Notes under the pieces: model-generated
What the model was told of the DNA's origin: nothing
Seen by the model: only the letters and a program-made list of their open reading frames with translations
The model's database searches: none
Shown: piece after piece, positions 49,447 to 59,141 of the stretch
How positions within the stretch are numbered: the first letter of the stretch is position 1
Layout of the letters: each line of letters opens with the position of its first letter
Assembly: GCA_015680685.1 (NCBI GenBank)
Contig: MNCI01036287.1
Span: forward strand, 489,642-553,641
Source: Gnetum montanum
Lineage: Eukaryota > Streptophyta > Gnetopsida > Gnetales > Gnetaceae
Direction of reading: 5' to 3'
DNA length: 64,000 nt
Position numbers and translations under genes: made by a program

Positions 49447-49765
49447 AGCTTATTACGCTCGTCACGCTGCCGTGCGTGATAGAGCGTAAATTTGTCCTTG
49501 GACGAATTCGGGGTGTCTTCACTGTCTTGGAGCTTATCACGCTCATCATCGCTGCCATGCATGATGGAGCGTAAACTTGTCCTTGAACAGATGTGGGACA
49601 CGTTCGTTGTCGTGGAGCTTATCACGCTCATCACGCAACTGTGCGTGATGGAGCGTGAACTTGTCCTTAGGCAAATTTGACTGTCTTCGGAGCTTATTAC
49701 GCTCATCACGCTGCCGTGCGTGATGGAGCGTAAACTTGTCCTTAGACAAATTTGAGGCGCGCTCC
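49447..49765. repeat. Four hairpin-forming repeats in or next to U3
   Basis: Units start at 49447, 49531, 49616 and 49691 (spacing 84, 85 and 75 bp). The core acgctcatcacgc, tgcc, gtgcgtgatggagcgt is an imperfect palindrome with arms of about 13 bp. It is followed by aaacttgtccttggac. The frames open on both strands here follow from the repeats and are not taken as genes. Confidence 0.85.
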
Positions 49766-49820
49766 TGCTCAAACTACGAATCTTCGCCTGAGGCCGACCC
49801 GTAATTTTCACGGTGTTTCA

Positions 49821-50648
49821 NNNNNNNNNNNNNNNNNNNNNNNNNNNNNNNNNNNNNNNNNNNNNNNNNNNNNNNNNNNNNNNNNNNNNNNNNNNNNNNN
49901 NNNNNNNNNNNNNNNNNNNNNNNNNNNNNNNNNNNNNNNNNNNNNNNNNNNNNNNNNNNNNNNNNNNNNNNNNNNNNNNNNNNNNNNNNNNNNNNNNNNN
50001 NNNNNNNNNNNNNNNNNNNNNNNNNNNNNNNNNNNNNNNNNNNNNNNNNNNNNNNNNNNNNNNNNNNNNNNNNNNNNNNNNNNNNNNNNNNNNNNNNNNN
50101 NNNNNNNNNNNNNNNNNNNNNNNNNNNNNNNNNNNNNNNNNNNNNNNNNNNNNNNNNNNNNNNNNNNNNNNNNNNNNNNNNNNNNNNNNNNNNNNNNNNN
50201 NNNNNNNNNNNNNNNNNNNNNNNNNNNNNNNNNNNNNNNNNNNNNNNNNNNNNNNNNNNNNNNNNNNNNNNNNNNNNNNNNNNNNNNNNNNNNNNNNNNN
50301 NNNNNNNNNNNNNNNNNNNNNNNNNNNNNNNNNNNNNNNNNNNNNNNNNNNNNNNNNNNNNNNNNNNNNNNNNNNNNNNNNNNNNNNNNNNNNNNNNNNN
50401 NNNNNNNNNNNNNNNNNNNNNNNNNNNNNNNNNNNNNNNNNNNNNNNNNNNNNNNNNNNNNNNNNNNNNNNNNNNNNNNNNNNNNNNNNNNNNNNNNNNN
50501 NNNNNNNNNNNNNNNNNNNNNNNNNNNNNNNNNNNNNNNNNNNNNNNNNNNNNNNNNNNNNNNNNNNNNNNNNNNNNNNNNNNNNNNNNNNNNNNNNNNN
50601 NNNNNNNNNNNNNNNNNNNNNNNNNNNNNNNNNNNNNNNNNNNNNNNN
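49821..50648. other. Assembly gap (828 N)
   Basis: Unknown bases. The gap is bounded by repeats on both sides, which probably caused the failure to assemble. Reading frames spanning it are meaningless. Confidence 1.
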
Positions 50649-50689
50649 CCCAGTAGACTATGGTCCCTGTTGAAAGCCTGGGCGGACCG

Positions 50690-51122
50690 AGCAGTGCTAG
50701 TTTTACGTCGTAGCGGACGGTGGATAGGCTGGTTTAAGGTCTCAGTAGACCATGCTGTGGATGTCAGTTTTATGTCGTGACCCAGGGACAACTCTGTGCT
50801 GGTTTTACGTCTCAGCAGACGGTTGCTTACCTGTGCCAGCTTAGCGTCGTGGCGGACGCGTGCAAAAGGTGCCAGTTTTTCGTCTTGGCGGACCTGTAGA
50901 ACATTGCCAGTTTTACGTCGTAGCGGATGGTAACCACTTGCCAGTTTAGCGTCGTGGCGGACGCGTGCAAAGTATGCCAGTTTTACGTCGTAGCGGACGG
51001 TCAGTGCCAGTTTAACGTCGTAGCGGACGTTCAGTGCCAGTTTAACGTCGTAGCGGACGATCAGTGCCAGTTTAACGTCGTAGCGGACGATCAGTGCCAG
51101 TTTAACGTCGTAGCGGACGATA
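50690..51122. repeat. 3' UTR array of 'gccagtttaacgtcgtagcggac' units
   Basis: About twelve units lie just after the end of pol. The last four, starting at 51001, 51031, 51061 and 51091, are 30 bp apart and almost identical; the earlier ones are more varied and wider spaced. They lie in the 3' untranslated part of the element, a region known to spawn satellites in Tat/Ogre elements. One related unit sits upstream of the antisense promoter at 54773-54799. Confidence 0.9.
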
Positions 51123-51156
51123 ACCATCATACCTGCTGTCGACACCTTCGTTGCTG

Positions 51157-54100
51157 CTAGATGAAGTACCGCTTTAGATACACATGATTCACAGGATTTG
51201 CTAACTCGTTACCGTTAACGTCTGCCAATTTGAACGCTCCGTTGCTGTATGCGTTGGTTACCAAGAAAGGGCCTTCCCAGTTTGCAGAGAACTTGCCTAC
51301 TGGTTCACGCACAGCCTTGAGAACCAGGTCGCCTTGTTTGATCGGACGCTGCTGAAGATTATGATGATGCTTTTGTCTCTGTTTATCCTGATATTTCTCA
51401 ATTGCCTCAAGAGCCTGTATCCGCTTCTCTTCCAATGACTCCAAGTCCATTATTCGAGCCTCGGTGTGTTGAGTCTCATTTATAATGGTGGAGAGGACCA
51501 TTCTCAGAGAAGGAATTTGCAACTCCAGAGGTAGCACCGCCTCAGATCCGTAAACTAGGCTATAGGGCGTACTGCCTGTAGCTGTTCTACACGTAGTACG
51601 ATATGCCCATAGCACGTAGAGGATCTGCTCATGCCACCGCCTTTTGTTGCCGTCGAGCATTTTCTTGAGTAAATTGATTATTATCTTGTTCGATGCTTCA
51701 GCTTGACCATTTGCCTGCGGGTAATAAGGGGAGGAAAAGGACTGCCTGATGCCTAGGTTGTCACAGAAGGATTTGGTATCCACGCTACTAAACTGTGGCC
51801 CATTGTCGGTCACAATAGTCATTGGGAGACCAAATCGGGTTACAATGTTATCCAAGATGAAATGGCAAACCTGTTGGGATGTAATTTTCCGCAGGGGGAC
51901 AGCTTCTACCCACTTCGTGAAGTACTCGGTGGCGGTAATGATGAAGCTATGTCCTGCGGAAGATTTTGGCGTGATGGGTCCTATAATGTCAAGTCCCCAT
52001 CGTTGGAATGGCCATGTTATCTGTGTGGTGTGCAACTCTGTGGGTGACACGTGGATGAGGTTGGCGTGACGTTGACACGTGTCACAGGTCTTAACCTTTG
52101 TCAAACAATCTCTTTCCATGCGTGGCCAGTAGTACCCTAAGCGACGGATTTTTAGGGCCATAGCCCGTGGTGCTACGTGGCCGCCGCACAGTCCCTCGTG
52201 AACCTCGCTAACGATGTGTTGTGCTTGGTCTGCGTTAACGCAGGTGAGCAATACGCCATCAAAGGAGCGTCTGCAGAGAGTGCTGTCTCCGATGATGACG
52301 TAGTGCCTAGCGCGTTTACGGGTTGCGTCTTTTTGCGCGCGCGTTAAAGCAGCTGGTAACTCACCCTGTAAAAGATAAGATTTGATATGATCGTACCATT
52401 CAGGCGTGCTTTCCTCGGTGAGAGAGGAGATTTGCGCCGTCTGAATGATAGGGTCGGTGCAGTCGGTAATCAATGTGGGGCAGGTGTTAAGCAAGTGTGA
52501 TGGCACGTGTAAAGCCAGGGTGGCCAGTGCGTCGGCCAGCGTGTTGTCAGTCCGTGGGACGTGCTGGGCGTCGAAGGTCATAAATCGCCTCAGGAGATCT
52601 TTAGCCTGATTACAATAGGGCTGCAAATGTACCGCTTTGCAGGCGTAGACTCCAGTGATTTGATTTATGACAAGCATCGAGTCGCCCCTAATTGCCAGGT
52701 GTTGAACATCGAGTTCGCCTGCAATTAAAAGTCCCCTGAGGAGCCCCTCGTACTCTGCCACGTTGTTCGTACAAGGGAAGGTCAATCGATAAGCGTGTAG
52801 ACGCACATCCTCAGGCGATAGCGTAAGAACAGTGGCCGCACTGCCACCTCTCGCGGTTGAAGCTCCATCGAAATACAATGTTGCTTCGAGGCCTGCCGAA
52901 ACAGGGCTTAAACTATGTACGTGTTCATCGGGAAATTCTGGCTCTACGGTTGCATGGTTGTCAATCGGTGAAGTTGTTAACTGGTCGGCTATTGCTTGGC
53001 CCTTTGTGGATGATTGACCAATGTAGTGGAGGTCGAACTCTGCAGTGATAGCCTTCCAGCGAGCGATTTTGCTACTTTCGTATAGACTATGCGTAATGGC
53101 CCTAAGGATGTTATTTTTACAAATGACATTAACCTGACTGCGAAAAAGGTAATGCCTACATTTATTGAGCGTAAAAACTAACGCTAAGCAGTTACGCTCG
53201 ACATCATTATACCTTGTCTCGTATGCACATAGAGCATGACTCAGATAGTAGATGGGCATCTCTGATCCATCATCTCTTCTCTGACAGAGCAACGCCGCTA
53301 TGGCAACGTCCGAAGTGGCAAGGTAGATGAAGAAAGGTAGGTCCCTTTGTGGTGGGAAAACTGTCGGTAAATGCTGCAGTTCCTGTTTCAGACTGTCAAA
53401 TGCACGATGGCAATTTTCGGTCCATTCAAAATTAACCCCCTTTTTCAGTAGGTGCTGCATGGGATGTAATTTGTCGGTTAATCTTGAAATGAACCTGCGT
53501 ATGAATTGCAACCGTCCTTGTAACCCTCGGAGTTGCTTGAGGTCTGTGGGAGGCTGTAACGCGACAATGGATTGGACCTTATCAGGGTCAACTCGTATGC
53601 CGGTTTCAGATACCACAAACCCTAGCATGCGTCCGGTTTTGACTCCGAACACGCACTTCTTTGGGTTAAGCCGGAGCTCGTGCGTGACGCACCTTTTAAG
53701 GACTAACTCCAGGTCCTCTGAATGATCTTCCGACTTCAAAGACTTTACAGCTATGTCGTCTACATAATCATTCAGCCTCCCTAGGAGATAGTCACTAAAG
53801 ATGTACGTCATGGCTCGCTGATACGTTGCTCCGGCGTTCTTCAGACCGAAAGGCATCATGGTGTAGCAAAATGTTCCCCAGGGTGTCATAAAGGTTGTTG
53901 TCAACTGATGTTCTGGGTTAATGCGAATCTGGTTATAGCCTGAAAAGCCATCCATGAAGGACAGAAGCGCATGCCCAGCTGTTGTATCCACCAGCTGGTC
54001 GATACTCGGCAATGGGAAATTATCCTTAATTGTGGCTTTGTTCAAATCCCGGAAGTCTATGCATATGCGTATGCCGCCGGTCTTCTTTGACACAACCACA

Positions 54101-54657
54101 ATGTTTGATACCCAGTCTGAGTAATCAACCGCGCGTATGAAACCAGCCCGATATAGCTTAGTGATTTCATCACGCACTGCTAGTGCGATCTCTGGCTTGA
54201 TTTTGCGTGCCTTTTGCCTGACTGCCTTGATCTGGGGGTCGAGGATGATATTATGTTGGACTAGTCTAGGATCTAATCCAGGCATATCCTCATACGACCA
54301 CGCAAAGACAGTAATGTTGCCTTGGAGGACCTGCATGATTGCGTTGCGCGCTTTCTCGTCTAGTAAGGAACTGACTTTGAGCGTCTTAGTCTCACCCCTG
54401 TGCGTAACGATAGGGACCTCACAAAGGGGGTCCTCAGTTATGTCCTCGGACTCTAGGTCTAGCGTGCGCGTCGACTGTTCTGTCCAGTCTGGGGATGTTT
54501 CCGATGTTGCTATGGTTACGCCTGCTAAAGGGGGGTTTGCGTCTACTAATATAAAGTCAAAAGGCCTAGTTAACTGCCCGTATGGGCCTCTCAAGGTTAA
54601 AGGTGCTGAAATCGTGATGTCCATCCTCCGTCTGTCCTGCAAAATCGGCAAGTGCAT
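51157..54657 (-). CDS. pol: Tat pol: reverse transcriptase, RNase H, second RNase H, integrase
   Basis: An open frame of 1,166 codons. RT spans about residues 150-360 with YVDD at 298-301. The first RNase H (about 445-560) keeps D450, E487 and D558 but has K514 where Asp is usual. The second RNase H (about 592-715) has the full D597, E635, D659, D709 set, which fits the idea that it took over. Integrase has H820, H827, C858, C861 for zinc and D890, D951, E987 as the DDE triad, and ends with a WEGPF module without a chromodomain. It makes cDNA and inserts it. The frame starts just after a probable splice acceptor (ttttgcag, ending at 54637), so translation may depend on splicing from gag-PR. 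Confidence 0.95.
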   Translation of the reverse strand: MHLPILQDRRRMDITISAPLTLRGPYGQLTRPFDFILVDANPPLAGVTIATSETSPDWTEQSTRTLDLESEDITEDPLCEVPIVTHRGETKTLKVSSLLDEKARNAIMQVLQGNITVFAWSYEDMPGLDPRLVQHNIILDPQIKAVRQKARKIKPEIALAVRDEITKLYRAGFIRAVDYSDWVSNIVVVSKKTGGIRICIDFRDLNKATIKDNFPLPSIDQLVDTTAGHALLSFMDGFSGYNQIRINPEHQLTTTFMTPWGTFCYTMMPFGLKNAGATYQRAMTYIFSDYLLGRLNDYVDDIAVKSLKSEDHSEDLELVLKRCVTHELRLNPKKCVFGVKTGRMLGFVVSETGIRVDPDKVQSIVALQPPTDLKQLRGLQGRLQFIRRFISRLTDKLHPMQHLLKKGVNFEWTENCHRAFDSLKQELQHLPTVFPPQRDLPFFIYLATSDVAIAALLCQRRDDGSEMPIYYLSHALCAYETRYNDVERNCLALVFTLNKCRHYLFRSQVNVICKNNILRAITHSLYESSKIARWKAITAEFDLHYIGQSSTKGQAIADQLTTSPIDNHATVEPEFPDEHVHSLSPVSAGLEATLYFDGASTARGGSAATVLTLSPEDVRLHAYRLTFPCTNNVAEYEGLLRGLLIAGELDVQHLAIRGDSMLVINQITGVYACKAVHLQPYCNQAKDLLRRFMTFDAQHVPRTDNTLADALATLALHVPSHLLNTCPTLITDCTDPIIQTAQISSLTEESTPEWYDHIKSYLLQGELPAALTRAQKDATRKRARHYVIIGDSTLCRRSFDGVLLTCVNADQAQHIVSEVHEGLCGGHVAPRAMALKIRRLGYYWPRMERDCLTKVKTCDTCQRHANLIHVSPTELHTTQITWPFQRWGLDIIGPITPKSSAGHSFIITATEYFTKWVEAVPLRKITSQQVCHFILDNIVTRFGLPMTIVTDNGPQFSSVDTKSFCDNLGIRQSFSSPYYPQANGQAEASNKIIINLLKKMLDGNKRRWHEQILYVLWAYRTTCRTATGSTPYSLVYGSEAVLPLELQIPSLRMVLSTIINETQHTEARIMDLESLEEKRIQALEAIEKYQDKQRQKHHHNLQQRPIKQGDLVLKAVREPVGKFSANWEGPFLVTNAYSNGAFKLADVNGNELANPVNHVYLKRYFI

Positions 54658-54772
54658 AAGCGGTTAGGAGACAAGTGACAGGATGTTGCTAGGCGTGGAA
54701 TGCTAACTGAAATTTTGAATATTGGTGACAGAGCTTGTAATCAATGCGACCCGATTACGAGGCGATAAGATG

Positions 54773-54799
54773 TGGTAGTTTAACGTCATTTCGGACAGA
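54773..54799 (+). promoter_or_regulatory. Single copy of the 3' UTR repeat motif upstream of the antisense promoter
   Basis: It reads agtttaacgtc, four bases, cggac. The same two words at the same spacing define each unit at 50690-51122, on the same strand. It lies about 95 bp upstream of the TATA box at 54894. The role is unknown; a shared protein-binding site is one possibility. Confidence 0.45.
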
Positions 54800-54845
54800 C
54801 GAGCGTGCGATATCCACCGAATTAATACCAAATTTTCGGATTCCG

Positions 54846-54858
54846 TTCCGGAAAGTTC
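54846..54858 (+). promoter_or_regulatory. Perfect three-unit heat-shock element match
   Basis: TTCCGGAAAGTTC fits TTCnnGAAnnTTC exactly, 36 bp upstream of the TATA box of the antisense gene. Heat-shock factor sites of this form drive some plant retrotransposons (ONSEN). Function here is inferred only from the sequence and position. Confidence 0.55.
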
Positions 54859-54893
54859 CGCTTAAACCTGGAGTCAAGTAGGTAGCTTTTGCG

Positions 54894-54902
54894 TATAAAT
54901 AG
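54894..54902 (+). promoter_or_regulatory. TATA box of the antisense gene
   Basis: TATAAATAG on the plus strand lies about 150 bp upstream of the ATG at 55052. The purine-rich leader (agcagaagaagagaagag) follows. It points away from pol, which starts at 54657 in the opposite direction. Confidence 0.7.
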
Positions 54903-55051
54903 GCGGCTTTAGATGTATGCTGGTTCCTGACCATCTGGATTTGTAAGCAAGGGCAAAGTAGAGCAGAAGAAGAGAAGAGACGCGAGCTAGGAAGAGCGGA
55001 AAGAAGGAAGAACTGTAGGTTTAGCTGTAAAGAAATCCTATCAGTAGTGTA

Positions 55052-58000
55052 ATGGCACCCAAGGTGAAGAAGCAGAACCCCAAGCTGGCAAAAATTGACG
55101 AGATGCAGGCTAATCTGAACCGCGTTTCGCAGGCACTGATCAACGTCTGCGACCCGACGCCACTCAACCGGTAGACTCTCTTTTACGCTTGTCTATATCT
55201 GCCGTTTTATTTGCCTAAATGGTCTTAGTGTAATGCGTATTTTGAATCGTCGACCTCGGCTTAACGCGAGGATTTTTGTGAGGTTGCGTCCATTGCCATT
55301 GTCAGGGACAAACCTTGCATTGTTACAAGGGTTTGGGCAATTTCAGCACGGTTAAGTTTTTGCAATTTGTTTATTTCTGTTAAATGTAAAGCTATACCCG
55401 CAAGTGTATTGACGCGTCTGGGTCGTTTTCTACAGCATCGCGCTGAAACCCATCCTGCTTGTGTTGGACATCATGGGGGTTGTGTGTTGGTTAAACCCCA
55501 TAGTGCCAAATGTCCCTCCTCCGCACACAAGGGTGCAGGGGAAGGCCATCTGGTACCGAAAGGGGGCGTTGGAATTTCTGCAGTTCCTGCTGCGTAATTT
55601 CAGCATCATCATCTGGTCAAACGTGACCGGAGATGTTGCTGGTGCCGTTCTGGAGCACCTGTTGCCAGGGTCTTCGCAGGGGATTCTGGCCTACCTGACA
55701 GATGGGGCGGTTGAGACGGGCAATCCCGAGGACCGAACTCTCAGCTCTCGGGGTCTAAGGAACTTGCGATGGATCTGGGACATGGAGCGTTTCAACTGCT
55801 ACCACGAATACAATACGCTTTTCGTGGCCCGCCATGTGTCGACATATTTCCAAAACCCGCAAGGCACAGTATTTTACGCAGGCGGGTAAGCAGATCTGGA
55901 TAACTATGCCTAATGTTATAATGTATAAAGGTCTATCTGTATAATGTGGCTAAATTTACGCTGTATTTGACAGGTTTTTTATACGCGATGGCCAGCTGCT
56001 CGGCGAAGGCGACACGCTGTCCTGTGCCGAAAGGGCAATAACAGAGTTCACCGTGACGAACAACGTTCGCGCCGGCGTCATCGGGCAAATCGGCCATGAG
56101 ATGCGTGAGTACCACTCACGCTATGCGGAAGCCTTCCAAAAGTGCAAAGACCTCGGATGGCTGCACGAGGATTGGACACTGGATCCGCCCCTCAGCATCG
56201 AGGACGTGGCAATTGAGCTTCCGCAATTCCCGCTGCCGTTTGGCCCCGGTAAGGCTGTTGCGTATTTGTGTCATGCGCGTATATGTCATGCGTATATGTA
56301 TTATGCGTATAGTTGACTTGTATTCTGTCTTACAGTTAGGGAATCTCGGGAGATTACCCTCACAATTTCCGGCCGTGGGGCGAGAGATGTCCTCTTCCGA
56401 TATGGGGACATCAAGGAGGCGCAGCGGTGGCTTAGCCACTCAGCGGCCCCGGCTGTGGTGGTTGCCAACCTCCAAACCGCAGGGCTGCTGCACCTGTTCC
56501 TGGCCGCCACTCCTGACGTTCCCGCCAGTGAGATGATCGGCCTGGTGGACTCCTTCAACGCGAAGGCCGACCGCTTCAGCACGCGCGTGCATAACGTGCG
56601 TGTGAACTTCGACATCAATGCGCAGGTGTTTTCGGACCTGTTCGGCGTCCCTGCTGGCGGCCTTCCCGTGGACGTGAAGGCACAGAGGGGTATCAAAGTG
56701 GAGGAGCTTTTGCAGGAGTGGGCGAAAATCCTTAAAGACCAAAAGGGATTCCCCTGCGAGAAATTCGTGCTGCCGACCGCCAAGACGCTGTATCCCCTGT
56801 TTCGGGCTCGGACTTTCCCCAAGACCCTCTCACAAGCGCGGAACTTTTCCGTGGAGCAGACGCGCATCATGTGGGAGGTACTGGAGGAGGGAGCCCGATT
56901 TGACTGGGGAACCCATCTTTCCAAGGGTCTGCGGAGCGAGATGGTCAAGCTTCGCGAGAAGCTTGAGTCTCACTTCAACGTGCACCATGCATTTTTCATC
57001 GCCACCCTTCGGCGGTTTGCTGAGTACCTGGTGGTCCAGAGGAACGGGGTCTGGGTGCTACAAGACCAAGACCAACTGTCGAAGCCCTGGATTGCCCACA
57101 TCCTCAACACTACCCGTGGACAGGATCCGCCGGAGGGGATCGGAGAGTCAATGTCCGTGACAACGAAAGGCATGACTGCACCCCGGGTGCGAGGACTTGA
57201 CAGTGTAGGTGGGATAATGCCCACTTATACCGGCGACGCCTCGCGGGGAAAGCGTCTGGCTGAGGAAATTGTGGAGCCTGCAGCTCGGCGGAAAAGGCTC
57301 CGCGTCGTCGAGGCTCCTGGAGGCGAGGCCGGCCTCACTGTGGGGCTCACGGTGCAGCGGACTAAGCCTCCGCCTGGTAAGTGTCCAATGTGTATACACA
57401 ATGCTTTATTTTGTCTAGTGTAAGTCATGGTCTAATGTACAGAATGTTCCAGCGAAAAAGACAAGTGGACTGACCCCTGAGACAGGGGCAGTAGTTTTAA
57501 GGAGTGGGGCAGGGGCCCCAACGTTAGCAGTAGAGACCCCGCCTGTGAAGACGCGCTGCACGCAGGCGTCAACGCGTGGGGCGGTCCCAGCTACGAGCGG
57601 GGGCCGTGTACAGACTGGGGAGGCGGCCCCTGCTACGGGAGGAAGAGACGCACAAACCCCGGTGCGTGAAACTGCAAGACGTCAGGAAGATGCTGGTGAC
57701 GTTGCCACTGTCACCGGCAGAGGTAAGGCAATGTATGGTTTTAATGGTCTACGAATGTCTATGATACAATACTAACGTAGTTATGGTACAGGGGAAGGGG
57801 ACGCCTCCACGTCAGCTGCAGTTAACGAAGAATGGAGGGATCTCCCGGACAAGTTTGCCCTGGTGGAGGGTGTGCTTAAGGAAATGATCGAGCGTCTTGA
57901 ACGCCCCGATCCTGGTACCGGTAAGTAGACCAAAGCGTGTATGTGATGTTTCATTGTGAAGCTGTCATCTGTGTTAATGTCTCATTTTTCCTTTAGGAGC

Positions 58001-59141
58001 TCACCTCTGATGGGACCCCGCAGAGCCCATTGACTTGGGCACAGCAGAGCCTCCATCCGACGGGGCGGTCGTGCCACGCAGCATTTACGAGGACATGCGT
58101 AAATGTGCGTTACGCGCGACACGCTCCGCGTGGGAAAGCAGGAACGTGAATGAGGCCTTGTGGAAAAACTTGCAGCGGTCTGAGCAGAAGATCGACTCCC
58201 TGACTAAGGAAGTCGAGGATCTGAAGGCGCGCTACGAGTTCCTGCAGGCTCGAGTCAGTGGTGACAACGACTGGCGTACAGCTGTTATTGACCACGCCCG
58301 TTATTGGACGGCCGTCAAAAACAATGTACAAACTAGTCGAGCTCTGATAGAACAGAGGATGCAGATAGATCTCCTCGCTCAAGAGAGCCGAGACTGGAGG
58401 GACTACAGCGCGGGTGTACAGGAGTGGGGGAAAAAAGAGAAAGACCACAAGCATGTTTATAAAAGGGAAAGCCAAGCCTACCAAAAACGCTACCGCGAGT
58501 CTGCCATCAAAGCGCATTCCTTGGAGGTCTTTGTCGACGTCATTGGAGCGTCCGGGGCCTTTAAGAAGTTTGAGGAACAGGTGACCGTCACTGCTTCCCC
58601 AGAGAGAGCAATAATCTTCCCTGGAAATCAAGCTTCGATCCCTACCTTCTATCCCGATCCTCCCTCCTGGAGTAGCGTGGAGAAGGGAAAGGTGAAGGCG
58701 GGAATGGCCTCGAACGCAGACGCATGGCAGGACTTGACTGAGGATGAAATCATGGAGCGTTTGTGGGCTAGACTAGACAAGCTCCCCTTCGCTGCAGGAG
58801 TTGGGTCATCTCAGGTAAGCCCACACACCACTTAGTTAGTGCGTCACCCGACATAACACTGCTTATTCCGATATTTGCGCTATTGGTGTTCTCAGATACC
58901 AGAAGATGGAGCGCATACGCCCGATGAGGGGTTGGAGGAAGAGGCTATCGGAATGGAAGTGGAACACGCTGAGGAAGTGTGTCCTCCTGTGGAGCCTGCG
59001 GTAGAACGAGCGTCTCGTGAAGAGACAATCTTTCCGGAAGAAGTCTTTCCTGGAAACGAAGGCCTACTAGAGGACGACCTTTTGGGGATTGACCCGGAGT
59101 TAAGGGACACGGGTGACAGTGGCAACGGGGGCCATGCATAG
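55052..59141 (+). CDS. Antisense accessory gene of the Tat element: HAD/FCP1-like pseudophosphatase domain plus unknown and coiled-coil regions
   Basis: Eight exons: 55052-55170, 55436-55885, 55974-56248, 56336-57376, 57453-57722, 57792-57920, 58024-58814 and 58896-59141. All introns are GT-AG, and the sum is 3,321 bp, a continuous 1,106-codon frame. Residues 40-190 resemble FCP1/NIF HAD phosphatases: ILLVLDIMG, then GALEFLQFLLRNF, IIIWSN and YNTLFVARH. D51 remains, but D+2 is M53 and the motif-4 Asp pair is A171-R172, so catalysis is unlikely. A middle region with VFSDLFGVP is unrecognised. RRKRLR near 600 could be a nuclear signal. Exon 7 is strongly helical, probably coiled coil, and exon 8 is acidic. 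By comparison with copies A and B, exon 7 originally began at 57997; that choice meets a TGA at 58008-58010, which the acceptor before 58024 avoids in frame. Confidence 0.85.

Larger units (their letters stand above)
48269..49820 (-). repeat. 3' LTR of copy C (inner boundary unresolved)
   Basis: The first 184 bases match 63816-64000 except for one A in a run (48359 region). It contains a minus-strand TATA box at 49015-49008, a ctgtatatttgtca direct repeat near 48960-49000, and hairpin repeats from 49447. The right end of the LTR cannot be fixed, because its partner leaves the window and the assembly gap begins at 49821. The end could lie anywhere from about 49.1 kb to inside the gap. Confidence 0.75.

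Noticed and set aside
50690-51122. Regular 30-bp repeats resembling a CRISPR array
   Set aside because: There are no unique spacers; the whole unit repeats, and the context is a plant retrotransposon 3' UTR.
49752-51145. Reading frames of 286-445 codons on both strands
   Set aside because: They are open only because they cross 828 unknown bases, plus flanking short repeats.
56301-56948. 215-codon minus-strand frame within exon 4 of the antisense gene
   Set aside because: Composition follows the plus-strand exon, which is supported by copies A and B. No known domain.
57443-57452. Use of the first acceptor (tgtacag) for exon 5
   Set aside because: It leads to a stop after a dozen codons. The next AG, 10 bp further on, keeps a long frame and the correct phase.
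55052-59141. Antisense gene as an envelope-like ORF
   Set aside because: It is antisense, spliced, lacks a signal peptide or transmembrane segments, and matches a HAD-type domain at its N-terminus.
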